A DNA stretch of 64,000 nucleotides from Arthrinium phaeospermum (GCA_006503535.1 QYRS01000004.1:2976001-3040000); one strand, 5' to 3'. Counted from the first letter of the stretch, positions 20,333 to 31,571 are shown. Notes: generated from the letters alone by a model not told the origin. Numbers and translations are program-made.

Positions 20333-22060
20333 ATGGCCTCGCGACAACGACGAGGCCGACAGGCAGACTTACCTGTGGAGAGCTCCTGGCGTATGGTGGA
20401 GGGTGGCGAAAACGACTCTTTCGACACCTCAATTGTGAACGACCCTTATGAGGATGAGGTCGTCTTTTCAACCCAACCATCCCAACTCTCGTCCTCACAA
20501 GGTCTGAGCTTGAATTCTCAGGACAGCATCCGAGATTTTGCCAACGATGCGGATGAAGAACAAGTCATTATGCGCGCGCCCTTTCAGCCATCGCTAGCTT
20601 CGACGCGCCACACGTCTATGGACAAAGACCAGACGCCAGTACCGGAGTTCTTTATGCCCAAAGTTCCAATGGAGAGCCCCAGGCGCAGTGTTCGTTCTTC
20701 GCGAACGATTCAGCCCGAGTATGATGAAAGAGTGGTTACGCGACGACGGGTGAATCGTCAACCGAGTGATGCAAGTGGCCAAGCATATCAGAGACGTCAC
20801 GTCCCGGACCGCAGGCCTCAGCGCGACAGCCACAAGACGGACTCTCTTTGGGACAGGTTCGCTGCATCAACTCCCAGCTTTATATTCGACGTCGTTGCCT
20901 GGTGCCTTTCCATTTTGGGCATGGCACTCAACATCGCCAAATACCCATTGGCCATCTGCCTCGCGGTCTACATCTTGCTGGGCGCCGGAATGATGGTCAG
21001 GAATATGGTGACGAACTCGATCTCTACGTCCTTGTCGCCACTATGTCGTATACCTGGGGCATCGATGCTTGATCTGCCATTCTGCCCCGATCTGCCAACA
21101 GTGCCAGGATCTGCGGGCAAAATGCCAGTCGAGTTCGACGAGCTTATGAACGTGCAGTCTAACTTCGAGAAGGTCTTGGAGGACTCTGCAAAAGGCGTCT
21201 CGTTGCCCATGGAGATGAAGCGAGCTGAAGCCTCGGTAAGAGACTTGCGCACCTTGATCAAGCATAGCGACTTGTCGGCACGCGAAGACCTGGTATATGA
21301 GTTTGACAGCTACATCGACAACGTACGCACAATTGCAACTGATCTCCAGACATTCAACACTCATGTCGGTGGTGCTGTTGATAGCGTCATTAGCATCAAC
21401 CGCTGGACTTCCAGGTATATCGATTCTATTGCGGCTGAGCGGGAAGCCAACGACAATATGGTCGCCCGGTGGAGTGGCTGGCTGTTTTCGCCTTTCACGC
21501 CGCAGGTCTTTGACGAGCGGATGCTTCTCGACAAGTATGTCGAGCACACCAGTCTGGTGTCTGACAAGATCGCCAATCTCATTGTGGAAGCCCAAGCTGC
21601 CCTGCGTTTGCTCTCGCAGGCAGAGAACAATCTTGAGCTCATCAACGAACACGTGGTACGCAACGGGAACGATATCAAGGCCAAGAAGAGCGAAGTGTTG
21701 TGGGATTTGTGGACGTTCGTGGGAGCTAACAACAAACGACTAAGCAATCTCAAAACACAGCTGGGCCTCTTGGAGCAAGTAGAGACGCAGCGAACATCGG
21801 CCGTGGAGCAGCTTATCGGGTTGGTCCACGACCTGGGCGACATCCAGACCAAGCTCAGCGACCTGCGAGACCGCGTGGTGGCGCCGGAGCTGCTGGCCGA
21901 CCAGACGTCTATCCCTCTCAGCGTTCACATCGAGACCATCAACGCCGGGGTGGAGCGACTGGAATCAGCGAGGAGCCGCATCCGGGCCGAGGAGAACGAT
22001 AGGATGCAGCAGGCGCTTTCGAGAGCGCGCGGGGGTGATGAGCGTTTGATTGATGGTTGA
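20333..22060 (+). CDS. Conserved fungal membrane protein with coiled coils, function unknown
   Basis: Single exon, 575 aa. Residues 1-180 are polar and disordered, opening with RQRRGRQADLP and containing Ser-rich and acidic stretches with possible phosphosites. A hydrophobic hairpin or two closely spaced TM segments lies at about 182-223 (FIFDVVAWCLSILGM and KYPLAICLAVYILLGAG). The remaining ~350 residues are largely helical, with heptad-like Leu/Ile spacing (e.g. LINEHVVRNGNDI, LKTQLGLLEQVETQ), suggesting a luminal or cytosolic coiled-coil domain, with four cysteines just after the membrane (LCRIPG, PFCPD). I do not recognise a named family. The architecture would fit a nuclear-envelope or ER tether, but that is inference only. 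Confidence 0.8.
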   Translation: MASRQRRGRQADLPVESSWRMVEGGENDSFDTSIVNDPYEDEVVFSTQPSQLSSSQGLSLNSQDSIRDFANDADEEQVIMRAPFQPSLASTRHTSMDKDQTPVPEFFMPKVPMESPRRSVRSSRTIQPEYDERVVTRRRVNRQPSDASGQAYQRRHVPDRRPQRDSHKTDSLWDRFAASTPSFIFDVVAWCLSILGMALNIAKYPLAICLAVYILLGAGMMVRNMVTNSISTSLSPLCRIPGASMLDLPFCPDLPTVPGSAGKMPVEFDELMNVQSNFEKVLEDSAKGVSLPMEMKRAEASVRDLRTLIKHSDLSAREDLVYEFDSYIDNVRTIATDLQTFNTHVGGAVDSVISINRWTSRYIDSIAAEREANDNMVARWSGWLFSPFTPQVFDERMLLDKYVEHTSLVSDKIANLIVEAQAALRLLSQAENNLELINEHVVRNGNDIKAKKSEVLWDLWTFVGANNKRLSNLKTQLGLLEQVETQRTSAVEQLIGLVHDLGDIQTKLSDLRDRVVAPELLADQTSIPLSVHIETINAGVERLESARSRIRAEENDRMQQALSRARGGDERLIDG

Positions 22061-22460
22061 ACCCGAAAAGATGGACTGATGGCATGCTCGATGGCCTGTT
22101 AGGCGACCTTTCGGGGATCGCAACCTAAATTGCTTACATGTTTTGGCTGATGGTAATTGGTTCATGAATCCGTTTACTTTGGGAGACTGGTGTTTTGGCG
22201 CTCTCCGATAATGTCAAAGTTTGCCAGTTTCGATGTACGAATCGAGTAGAAGCCCTTTCCGCACCTGCCACAAATAGAGATATAAAGTCCCTTGGGTCAA
22301 GCCAAGCTTAATAACTAGAACCCCTCACTTTTCTGCAATATGATGTTAGGGCGGTACTTGCATTTCTGACTGAATTCATTGGCATTTATCTTTTTGCGCG
22401 GGCCTGCTGATTCCAGACCCGAGGCGCTTGCGCACATCATACATGTACGACTTCGAAACA
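22061..22460. other. Intergenic region upstream of adenylosuccinate lyase
   Basis: 400 bp holding the 3' end of the coiled-coil gene and the promoter of the lyase; nothing else recognised. Confidence 0.6.
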
Positions 22461-24362
22461 ATGGCTTCCCAGTACGATACGTACCAAACACCCTTGCCGA
22501 GTCGCTATGCCAGCCCGGAAATGTCCCGGCTCTTTAGCGACCGAAATCGACATTCGACCTGGCGCAAGTTATGGCTCCGCCTCGCTGAGAGCCAGAGAGA
22601 ACTCGGTATCGAGACTATCACGCCCGAGGCCCTGGAGCAGATGAAGTCCCACCTCGAAGTCACCAATGAGGACTACGAGGTTGCTCGCGTCGAAGAGAAG
22701 CGCCGTAGACATGTAAGAAGCCAAGTCCTCGCCGACGTACGAAAATGCATGATTGCTAATGAGGTTAATCCTCCGATCTAGGATGTCATGGCAGTAAGCA
22801 TTTCCCGCCCAGTCCACCGCGAACCCCTATGTTTGTCAGCGAGCTGATTCTAGAGTAGCATGTTCACGCGTTTGGCGCCGTTGCCCCGGCCGCGGCTGGC
22901 CTGATGCATTACGGCGCGACGAGCTGTTTCGTCACTGACAACACAGAGCTGATTCTCATGCGGGACGCCCTGGAGTTGTTGACCAAGAAGCTGGCTAAGG
23001 TGATCTCAAACCTTTCCGCCTTTGCACTCAAGTGGAAGGGTGAGTAATAGTAACTCTCCTATACCGAAAGAATCGAAGTTGTATTACGATACTTCTCCCC
23101 GACCAGCCCTTGCTAATGCCAAAGGTCCAGCCGAACCGACTCTCGGTTATACCCACCTCCAAGAAGCCCAGCTGGTAACGGTCGGAAAGCGAGCGGCCCA
23201 CTGGGCCCAGGATCTCATGTTGGACCTCCACAGCATCGAGCAAGTCCGCCGCGAACTCAAGTTCCGCGGCGCCCAGGGCACGACCGGCACGCAGGCCTCC
23301 TTCCTGGAGATCTTCCAGGGCGACTCGACCAAGTGCGACAAGCTGAACGAACTCCTCTGCGCCAAGTTCGGGTTCCCGGCGTGCTACGACCTGTCCTCCC
23401 AGACCTACACGCGCAAGGTTGACGTGATTGTTGCCAACGCTGTCACGGGTATTGGGACGTCTGCCCAGAAGATCGCGGGGGATATCCGTCTGCTTGCGAG
23501 CTGGAAGGAGATTGAGGAGCCCTTTGAGGCTTCCCAGATCGGGTCTTCTGCTATGGCATATAAGCGCAATCCAGCAAGTGCCCCCTCAAATCCTTGGGCG
23601 CGTGCTCATGCTGACTCCTATAGATGCGTTGCGAGAGAATCTGCGCCCAGGCGGTCGACTTAACATCTAAGCAGGGTAGTCTTGCCACAACCCATGCAAA
23701 CCAACGGGTAGGTGGCATGTCTATATGCAAACTGGCGAGAACAACCAAGTCAAGAAATCTAACCCAATATATAGTTCGAGCGGACTCTTGACGACAGCGC
23801 AGTCCGAAGAACGAACATCCCTGAGATGATGCTTCTTGCAGACGCCATATGCAGAGGCCTTGACAACGTGACCAGCGGTCTGGTTGTCTATCCCCAGCTC
23901 ATTGCCGCTCGTGTCCAGTCTACACTGCCCTTCATGATTACCGAGTCCATCCTCATGAAACTCTGTGCCAAGGGCGTATCACGACAAGAGGCACACGAGC
24001 AGGTTCGGGTACTTTCCCACGAAGCAGCGAGTGTGGTGAAGAATGAGGTGAGGCTAAACCTCCGTCTTATCATCTATGTGCTTCATATTGCCGCCCATGT
24101 CATGGATTGCGTAAGCTTACCTACTTACCTACTTACCCAATCGCAGGGCAAACCGAACGACCTCATCTCGCGGATCAAGAGCAGCGTCTTCTTCCAGCCC
24201 ATATGGGACGACCTCGATGGCATGCTGAAGGCAGAACTCTACATTGGCCGCAGCGTGGAGCTCGTTGACGCGTACTGCGGCCCCCGGGGTCCTGTCGAGA
24301 AGGCATTGGCGCCGTACATGGCCTACATCGAAAGTTCCAGCACCGCAGAGCTCGATGTCTAG
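22461..24362 (+). CDS. ADE13: Adenylosuccinate lyase
   Basis: Catalyses two steps of purine synthesis: SAICAR to AICAR plus fumarate, and adenylosuccinate to AMP plus fumarate. Seven exons: 22461-22712, 22782-22793, 22859-23039, 23125-23573, 23624-23707, 23775-24047, 24147-24362; total 1467 nt, 488 aa, the expected length. The start ATG at 22461 ([12 protein letters not shown]) fits family N-termini; an ATG at 22443 adds six residues. Landmarks: [37 protein letters not shown] (active-site His), TQASFLEIF, and the lyase signature [15 protein letters not shown]. Exon 2 is only 12 nt (DVMA), and the intron after exon 4 begins with GC (CCA|GCAAGT) rather than GT. Intron 6 contains CTTACCTA repeats. 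Exon 5 is divergent in sequence but has the conserved length. Confidence 0.94.
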
Positions 24363-26156
24363 AGAGAACTGGTCTACGTACAATCGGTCCGAAACGCGAC
24401 AAGATGGCTTGAATACGCCCAGCAAGCCAGGTAAGCTGTATGCTGTGACACCATGAGAACGGGTCTTCGGGTTCATTCTGGTAGTTAATACAAGCGCTAT
24501 ATGAAGCATAACAGCACCCCTGCATCAGATAGATGTACATCGCAGAGTGCTTCGAGTGCAAGGTCCCTAATGGTTCAGGTGGCATTATGCGGAATCAGAG
24601 GCTTAGACTGTGTCCAAAATCTTACGTCGATGATCTCTGAACCATATCGCCATTCCGAGCCCAGCTGCGTTGCTCACCTATTTTGACACCCAAAGTTCTG
24701 CCAACACCTGGGTGTTATATGCATACATACGCACTTGATCAGTATACATATTAATTCATGTCAATGATAGTTGGATGTTCTCCGGTATCAGCAGTTTCTA
24801 TGCTTCTTGGTTTCCAACAAATAGGTATTGATACGGAAGAGCAACTTGGTATGGCATGATCACAAATATCAAAGGTCCAATAACCCAACGACAGGGTGTG
24901 GGAAGAAATTGGTATCAAATTGCTGACGGCCGTCTTTCCGTTGAAAGCGCGTATTGGATTACAGTTTTTGAATGTCTCGTGTGCGACTGGGGGAGACGCG
25001 ATACGGGTTCGCTTGCCCGGATCCGTACCAATCTGCTCCCTGAAAGCCATCATTTCTAAACCAATGCTGCTCGCTTCACCCACCCAACCCCTTCTCGCAG
25101 TCCAATGGGACATGGCATGTTATCATGCACCTCTCACCTCAGCCGTCCATCGCTCGACGGTGCCTCCGAAATTGCGAATCAGGACCATGTGGTCAGCCTG
25201 CAGGAGAATGCCACCTTGGGGGTGCCGTCTTCCCGCCTGATTGGCTGTGCCGTGTACCACACCACCTATACGGCCTGGAGGTGACGTTGAATAACACCCC
25301 CCGATTTTGGGGGCTTAAACCTTCCCAGCCTTCCATTGCCCTTCGATGCATGGCAGGAGGAGTCGCAATATGGAGAGCCACGTGGGTTTCCCGGCTCTAT
25401 TTGAAACATGCGGACGGAATCCCCAGGGCCGGTGTGTTGATGGTTGGGTCGTGAAGATAAGGAAAAGGAGCCGCGGACTCGTCGCTCGGTGTAGGTACTT
25501 CTAGATGTGTTTTTCTTACGGCCTGACTGATCAGGTTAGGAACGATTGATCGCCCTTTGCTCCGACCAGAGTGGAGATAACTATAGCTAGCTGTGCAACG
25601 TTCCCCAGGTACGGAGCCGAGCTTCGACGTTTCTCTCCACAGAGATCTTCGATAGCAGCAGGTCGGACCCGAGGCACAGGGAGCGAAAGGGAGGAGGGAG
25701 GGTGATAAAGGTAGTATTGTCTTGTCGTATAGTAGCGGCAAGATAGCAAAGTCCTTTGCATGCATCCTTTACCCGCACCCTCCATTTTGCTGGGAGGGAA
25801 AGACATCCACCGCACGTGGCCCCGCTGGTCGAATGAATCCAACGTAAGCACAACTGCCGCATTGAGGCACAGTAGCTACCCTACAAGGCTGCCGTGTCAC
25901 TGCTTATGTCCTTTCGGATTGGCATTTAATCAAAGTATGGGGAACGCCTGAAGGAAGCTGTCATTTTCCCTGGAATATTCCTTTTCAGCTGCAATCCTCC
26001 AAATCCAATCGTTCGTTCCCTGAGCGACATCGTTCACGAACTCTATGATACTGTCCAACTTGATAACTGTGTGCTGTAACTACCTACTGGGTGTGACTTC
26101 AACCTGAGCCAGCTACACACACTCAAAAATACACATGCTCATAATCTCGAGCAAAG
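24363..26156. other. Long intergenic interval
   Basis: 1.8 kb without a supportable gene. Minus-strand ORFs at 24751-25113 and 25397-25862 have no domain or splice support. The last 500 bp probably form the promoter and 5' UTR of the DUF7053 gene. Confidence 0.5.
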
Positions 26157-27170
26157 ATGTTGAGCTCCATTACCTTGACGCACACCTGCAAGCTGCCGCG
26201 CAACGTGACCCGGCAGGCTGTCATTGAGTTCCTGCACAGCCACGAGGACATCATCGACCTGTCCCCGCTGGTCAAGGAGCGGCACCCCATCAAGGCGCCC
26301 GCCAGCCCGCCGCCGCACATGCAGCAGCTCGACCACGCCGCTTGGTGGAGCATCACGGACAGGATCTCCTATCTGCCGGGGCACCTGCTCAACGGGCAGT
26401 ACACCTACACGGGGGCCTTCCTCAACAAGTCGACGGGCCTCGAGGCGTACATCGATGCGCCGGCCGGCACGACGCTCAAGGACGTCTGGAGCGTCGTGGA
26501 AAGCCCCTCCGCCCCTTCTTCTCCATCCTCTTCCTTCTCCTCATCATCACAAACAACAAGGCCAACGACGACGGCATTGCAGCCGGGCGAGGAGACGGGC
26601 TGCCTCTACATCCGGGTAGACTCGAGCGCGAATTGCCACTTTGCGCTGCGCGCGTTCGTGCGCAAGATGCTCAAGAGGTCGCACAGGGAGCTGGTGCGCC
26701 GGTTGGCCGCCAAGACCCAACTGAACGCCAGCGCCTTCGGCTGGAGCGACAGCACGAGCATGAGCATGAGCAACGACGACTTCGAGTCCGTCATCCTGCG
26801 GAGCAAGCCGTCCAGGGAATGGGGCGGGGGACGTATTGGTGGCGGCCGCGAGACGCCCAGTCCAACAGAAACCATCAGTCCCCCCGCCTCCTTCTTCCCA
26901 CTGGTGACGGCAGCACCCGCAGCAACAACATCACCCACACCCACACAGGCGGCGGCGCCGCCGATGAACTACTACGAGATGGCCGACCTATACAGCTTCG
27001 CTACGCACACGGGGCCCTTCACGGCGGCGGAGCAGGTGCAGACTTGGACTGTGCCTGACGCCGCCGAAAATTTGCAGACTGGGTATAATGCGTGGTCGGC
27101 CGGGCGGTTTTGGGAGAGCGACTACAGGGCTCATGTCGGCCTCAACGTTAGTCGAGGCCAGACCGTATGA
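26157..27170 (+). CDS. DUF7053 domain protein
   Basis: Single exon, 337 aa. The N-terminal half (TCKLPRNVTRQAVIEFLHSHEDIIDLSPLV, then the ISYLPGHLLNGQYTYTGAF region) matches the fungal DUF7053 pattern, whose fold is reminiscent of polyketide-cyclase/START-like lipid-binding domains; no function is known. A low-complexity insert (Ser/Pro runs near residues 120-140) interrupts it, followed by FVRKMLKRSHRELVRRL, probably the closing helix. The C-terminal third is Pro/Thr/Ala-rich (PTPTQAAAPP) and likely disordered. No signal peptide or TM. The family call is from memory of its N-terminal pattern. Confidence 0.8.
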   Translation: MLSSITLTHTCKLPRNVTRQAVIEFLHSHEDIIDLSPLVKERHPIKAPASPPPHMQQLDHAAWWSITDRISYLPGHLLNGQYTYTGAFLNKSTGLEAYIDAPAGTTLKDVWSVVESPSAPSSPSSSFSSSSQTTRPTTTALQPGEETGCLYIRVDSSANCHFALRAFVRKMLKRSHRELVRRLAAKTQLNASAFGWSDSTSMSMSNDDFESVILRSKPSREWGGGRIGGGRETPSPTETISPPASFFPLVTAAPAATTSPTPTQAAAPPMNYYEMADLYSFATHTGPFTAAEQVQTWTVPDAAENLQTGYNAWSAGRFWESDYRAHVGLNVSRGQTV

Positions 27171-28148
27171 GAACGAGATGAAATGGGTCTGAGATATATA
27201 ATCTCAGGCGATAAAAAGATTGATACCAAGCGAGAGACCTCGAGTCCTCAGCGCTGACAGGGCCAGACCGGCCTCAGCATACTTATATATACCCCCAGCA
27301 ACCATGCCCGCAGACGAGACACAGTTCGCCTGCATTGGGGACAATCGTGCCGAGAAGAATGGCAAGCGAAGGTGTTGGATAGTAATTAGCGAGGGAAGCC
27401 AGGATGTCACTGAAGCAGAAGAAGTGAGGCTTACCCCAAAGAGCTTACGAATATGAACGGACGAAATACCCCCTGGGAATGGATAAGGCAGGACGGATCC
27501 TCATGTTGCCGGTATACGGCTCTGTATTATTAGGCGTCATGATTTGACGATCTAGACTTACATTTACTTTGTATCATAAGTCCCAGCTAACTACACCTAT
27601 AACACTTGCATACAAATAGCGATACAATCAATATTCTTTAGTTGTCAAATTTGTCTGCGATTTGGTCAACTACAAGTAGAATTAACCCGTCCATCTAAGA
27701 CAAATTTGAGCCGTGTTGTTGCTGCTGACTGTTGGAAGCTGCGATGGACGTTTCAAACCTCGGCAAAACCATATTTCAAATTTTTCAAATCATTTGCCAT
27801 GAGATGTAGAAAGTCGGTATAGAACGAAAAACAAGTTGAAACTTGCCATATAGAACTGTCGGGATGGTGGTGCAAATGAGGTGGTGCAGACAACACTGAA
27901 GAAGCACTGAGCACTAAGTACTGCACTGAGGACCGTTTATGCCAGCGCTTATCTGGCGCCCCACACCCCACGAAGAACCCACTTAAAAGTTCAAACCTCT
28001 GAGCATCAGCAGCAATTCAATCAATCCCCAGCCAAGGCCTGCAACGCCTTCAAACCCATCCACGACAAAACACTTCTTCGCAGCACACCGAGTCGACACA
28101 ACCTTCCAAAAAGCCATCCCGCTCACCAAGAGAAGAGGCCCACCCAAC
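27171..28148. other. Intergenic region
   Basis: About 980 bp, AT-rich in its middle; promoter/5' UTR of the Utp11 gene on the right. No gene or RNA recognised. Confidence 0.55.
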
Positions 28149-28976
28149 ATGTCGTCCATGCGAAATGCCGTGCAGCGGCGCAACCACAAGGAGCGGTCCC
28201 AGCCCGCGGACCGCAAGAAATTCGGCCTGCTCGAGAAGCACAAGGACTACAGCCTGCGCGCCAAGGACTTCAACAAGAAGAAGGCGCAGCTCAAGAGCCT
28301 GAAGCGCAAGGCCGAGGACAAGAACGAGGACGAGTTCTACCATGGCATGATCAGCCGGTCGGGGCCCTCCACCTGGGCCAGCAAGGGCAAGCGCTGGACC
28401 GGCACCGTCGACGGCGACCGCGGCAACAAGGCCCTGCCCATGGACGTCGTCCGCCTCATGAAGACCCAGGACATGGGCTACCTGCGCACCATGCGCAACG
28501 TCGCCGGCAAGGACGTCAAGGCCCTCGAGGAGCGCGTGGTCGGCATGGGCGGCAGCCTGGACCCCCGCGTGCTCGACGAGAAAGACGACGACGACGACGA
28601 GAGCGATTGGGAAGATGACGAGGACGGACCGGCCAAGAAGCCCAAGAAGATCGTGTTCGCCGAGGCCGTGTCGGACCGCGAAGACAAGATCCTGGCGGAG
28701 ATGGAGAAGGAAGAAGCCGAACGCCAAAAACAGGAGGAGGAGATGAACACAGGCAGCGACGACGAGGAGAACCCACAGACGCTACGCGCGGAGCAGAGGC
28801 AACGGATGCTCCTGAAGCTACATCGGCGACTGCAGACGGCGCGGAAGAAGCTCAAGACCCTCTCGACGGCCGAGAACGAGCTGGAACTCCAGCGCGCGAG
28901 GATGGCCAAGACATCGACAATCGGCGGCGTAACGAAATCGGGCAAGAAGTTCAAGGTTCGCGAGAGAAAGCGATAG
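28149..28976 (+). CDS. UTP11: U3 snoRNP / SSU processome protein Utp11
   Basis: Component of the small-subunit processome in the nucleolus, needed for 18S pre-rRNA processing. Single exon, 275 aa. The family N-terminus is plain: RNAVQRRNHKERSQP, FGLLEKHKDYSLRAKDFNKKKAQLKSL, then EDEFYHGMISR. The middle is acidic (DDDDESDWEDDEDGP) and the end is highly basic and helical (LRAEQRQRMLLKLHRRLQ ... KKFKVRERKR), with nuclear/nucleolar localisation potential. Strong GC3 bias as expected for a highly expressed gene. The ATG at 28149 is followed by a second at 28158; either is possible. Confidence 0.95.
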   Translation: MSSMRNAVQRRNHKERSQPADRKKFGLLEKHKDYSLRAKDFNKKKAQLKSLKRKAEDKNEDEFYHGMISRSGPSTWASKGKRWTGTVDGDRGNKALPMDVVRLMKTQDMGYLRTMRNVAGKDVKALEERVVGMGGSLDPRVLDEKDDDDDESDWEDDEDGPAKKPKKIVFAEAVSDREDKILAEMEKEEAERQKQEEEMNTGSDDEENPQTLRAEQRQRMLLKLHRRLQTARKKLKTLSTAENELELQRARMAKTSTIGGVTKSGKKFKVRERKR

Positions 28977-29516
28977 ATACACAAACACACGCGCGCACAA
29001 ACACGACTTAACAATACCATCAATCGATCATGAAGAAGAAAAAAAGTTTTGGTTGTCTCAACATTCGAGATCCGGCGTTAATATTCCCTGGCCGCCAACG
29101 AGGGGGGACAGGCAGTCTTGATATACCCAAGAAATAGATCTAAAATATACAGATCGAGAGCATTGAAGTTCCTCTCTCAGTTTTTCTGGGACATTTTCCT
29201 CTTCTTCTCGAGTGCTTGGGCGTACCAAATAACATTATTTCCTGGCCCTTGTCCGAACGGAACAAACTCCGTATATCTCCCTTGTCCTCGATGCATCTGT
29301 GAAACGCGCAAGCCTGACCAGACGACAACACAGGGTATCCTATTCGCATCCGTTGGTTGTATACTTATGTAGCCAAGCCTATATCAAATCGAAATCCAAA
29401 AACCAGAAAAAAAAGAAAGCCGGCAAAATTGATCCATTATCGTTCATTCCTCATGATATACTGCTAATAATAAATATAACCTCGTGGGACAGTCGCAATA
29501 TCGACCACACTCATCA
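28977..29516. other. Convergent 3' region
   Basis: 540 bp between two convergent genes; A-rich stretches (29033-29048, 29403-29416) consistent with 3' ends. No gene. Confidence 0.6.
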
Positions 29517-31571
29517 TCATAGCTTCTCGCTCGTCAAACACTTGCTCAAGCCCGAGATGATGGCCACGAGCGTCTTGAAGATGAGCGTCAGCGTCCAGAT
29601 GACGCACTTGAAGGCGAAGCTGACGAGCTTGATGACGGTCCGCGTGCACCCGGGCAGCTTGTCCCGGTCGCGGACCTCGAGCTGCTTGCCCAGGCTGCTC
29701 GACTGGCTCTCGAGGTCGAGCTCGAACTCTTCGAACCGGTGCTTGCCCTTCTTACCGCTCTTCTTTTTCTTGTTCTTCTTGCTGCTGTTGGAACCGCCAA
29801 GGTTCTCGTCGCTCGGCCGCCCGCTCAGACGGCTCAGCAGGCTGTCCCGCAAGTGCGCCGACGACGGGGCTTTGATCAGGGCGGGAGGCGGCGGCGGCGG
29901 CTCGAAGTGCTCAAAGTGGGCCGTGTTGCGCTCGTCGAGGTTGGCGACGAGCAGGAGGGCGCAGACGGCCACGTCGAGGATGTAGTAGGCGTCGATGCGG
30001 CCGGCGACGCCCGTGTCGAGCTCGAGGTAGCCCTCGCCGGTGCCGTCGCGCGTCAGCTTGCCGAGGTGCTGGGGCGACTCGATGTGCTCGACCGTGTACT
30101 CGGTGCGGCTCCAGGCCGGGTTGCGCTCGACGGTGATGCAGAAGGGCGTGGCGAGGGCCGGGTGCGCGAGGAAGTAGTTGCGGCTGTCCTCGTCCCACAC
30201 GAGGCGCGCGCACTCGCGCTCGGCGGCCGCGACGGCGGCCCCGTCCCCCGGCTTGTCCAGCGCCATCTTGGTCGCCGCCGACGGGTACAGCAGCGCCACG
30301 AGCCCGTCGTTGGGCGGCAGCCGCCGCGACTCCTCCTCCAGCGTCGTGCTGATGGCCTCCTGCCACGTCTTGTTCTTGTCGTGGGCCTCGCGCAGCGCCG
30401 CGAGGATGCCGCTCGGCCGGTCCGCGGCCGGGTCCCGCTCCTTGAACGGCTTGCTGGGGTCGTGCCGGCTCAGCGTCACGTAGGCCGAGGCCGACGTCGG
30501 GTTGATCTTGAGGTGGTACAGGCCCTGGCTCGTCGACGACAGGTGGTAAATGGGCGTGTCCTTTTCCGAGGTCAACTTCATGCAGTACGTCCGCCCCTCG
30601 CTCGCCGACGCCTTCCATCCGTTTGCCGCTTTCCAGTAGTCTTTGAGGTCCTCTGTCGTGTTCACGGGCGGTATCACAGGCGGGTCTTGGTACCGTCGCG
30701 GGTTCGGCATCGTCGGCCACCGCTGCGTCTGCGTCTGCGCCGAGCCCGCGCTCATGGGGCTGCGTACGGGACTCCGCAAATTTGGTTGCTGTTGCTGTTG
30801 TTGTTGTTGTTGCTGCTGCTGCTGGGGGATTTGGGGGATCTGCGGGTTCTGGTTCTCCAGGTCCTCCTCATCCTGTTGGGGCGGGAAGCGCGATTGGCGG
30901 CTGATGACCTGCCTGGGTATATGCCGGGGACTTGTCTGGGTGGGGTAGTAGTCCTGACGGTCGAACGGTAGGTTGTGGTCGTATTGTGGGAATATCGAGC
31001 GAAGGCCTGCTTCCGCCCCCTGTGTGTTGTTATTGTGATTTGAAAACGGTGGCAACGGCTCCTGCCCATCCTCCTCGTCCACTATAGGTCTCTTGGCGAT
31101 GGAGCTCCTCGAGCGATGACTCTCGTCCCGCACGAGCGTGCTGGCCCCGGAGAAGGCCGTATCTGTCCGCGGCGGCGCCTCCGAGACCGGTACCGGCTGC
31201 GAGACGGCAACGGGGGCGGGCGGTTCTTCTCGATATCTGCGCACCGCCTGGGAGGTGGGAGAAGAATACGGTCCGGGTCGCCCCTCGGCTTCTGAGAGCG
31301 GCGAACCATCAATGACGAACTGGGAGAGGTCGGCGCCTCCTTCCGGCGTCCGCCTTCCGCGGTGGTGATTCCGCGGTGGTGTCATCTCGAGCGAGGGACG
31401 CGGCGGCCGCGTGGAGGAGTCGAGTGAGGGCCGTGGTGCCCGCGTGGATGATTGGGGTGTCTCTGCCCGAGTCCGAGACGTCGTTCTCCTTGCCGGCGGT
31501 GGCCTCGTTGGATTTGTGGTGTTGGGAAACAATGAGAACCCTCCCGTGGCCCCAGTTGATGGCGACGCCAT
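29517..31571 (-). CDS. Disordered polyglutamine protein with a conserved C-terminal half (acetylserotonin O-methyltransferase-like annotation group)
   Basis: Single exon, 684 aa from the ATG at 31571 (MASPSTGATGG); the upstream ATG at 31595 adds eight residues. Residues 1-290 are disordered, Pro/Ser/Arg-rich, with a 13-Gln tract (30786-30824). Residues ~300-580 form the only ordered domain, beginning DLKDYWKAANGWKASASEG and continuing TYCMKLTSEKDTPIYHLSST, DGLVALLYPSAATKMAL, and DAYYILDVAVCALLLVANL. A Lys-rich segment (SSKKNKKKKSGKKGK) precedes an amphipathic/hydrophobic C-terminus (KCVIWTLTLIFKTLVAIISGL) that could associate with membranes. In other ascomycetes such proteins are often labelled acetylserotonin methyltransferase-like, but I see no SAM-binding motif, so I assign no activity. 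Confidence 0.8.
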   Translation of the reverse strand: MASPSTGATGGFSLFPNTTNPTRPPPARRTTSRTRAETPQSSTRAPRPSLDSSTRPPRPSLEMTPPRNHHRGRRTPEGGADLSQFVIDGSPLSEAEGRPGPYSSPTSQAVRRYREEPPAPVAVSQPVPVSEAPPRTDTAFSGASTLVRDESHRSRSSIAKRPIVDEEDGQEPLPPFSNHNNNTQGAEAGLRSIFPQYDHNLPFDRQDYYPTQTSPRHIPRQVISRQSRFPPQQDEEDLENQNPQIPQIPQQQQQQQQQQQQQPNLRSPVRSPMSAGSAQTQTQRWPTMPNPRRYQDPPVIPPVNTTEDLKDYWKAANGWKASASEGRTYCMKLTSEKDTPIYHLSSTSQGLYHLKINPTSASAYVTLSRHDPSKPFKERDPAADRPSGILAALREAHDKNKTWQEAISTTLEEESRRLPPNDGLVALLYPSAATKMALDKPGDGAAVAAAERECARLVWDEDSRNYFLAHPALATPFCITVERNPAWSRTEYTVEHIESPQHLGKLTRDGTGEGYLELDTGVAGRIDAYYILDVAVCALLLVANLDERNTAHFEHFEPPPPPPALIKAPSSAHLRDSLLSRLSGRPSDENLGGSNSSKKNKKKKSGKKGKHRFEEFELDLESQSSSLGKQLEVRDRDKLPGCTRTVIKLVSFAFKCVIWTLTLIFKTLVAIISGLSKCLTSEKL
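30786..30824 (-). repeat. CAA/CAG polyglutamine codon tract (13 Gln)
   Basis: In-frame run of thirteen Gln codons mixing CAA and CAG, inside the disordered N-terminal half of the preceding gene. Length polymorphism between strains would be expected. Confidence 0.95.

Noticed and set aside
23574..23580. GT donor four bases inside the ADE13 GC-AG intron
   Set aside because: Using it shifts the frame and destroys the MRCE motif.
29739..30971. Long + strand ORF (410 aa) overlapping the polyQ gene
   Set aside because: Arg/Val/Leu-rich reading of the antisense of a GC-rich exon; no domain, and the opposite strand carries a coherent domain.
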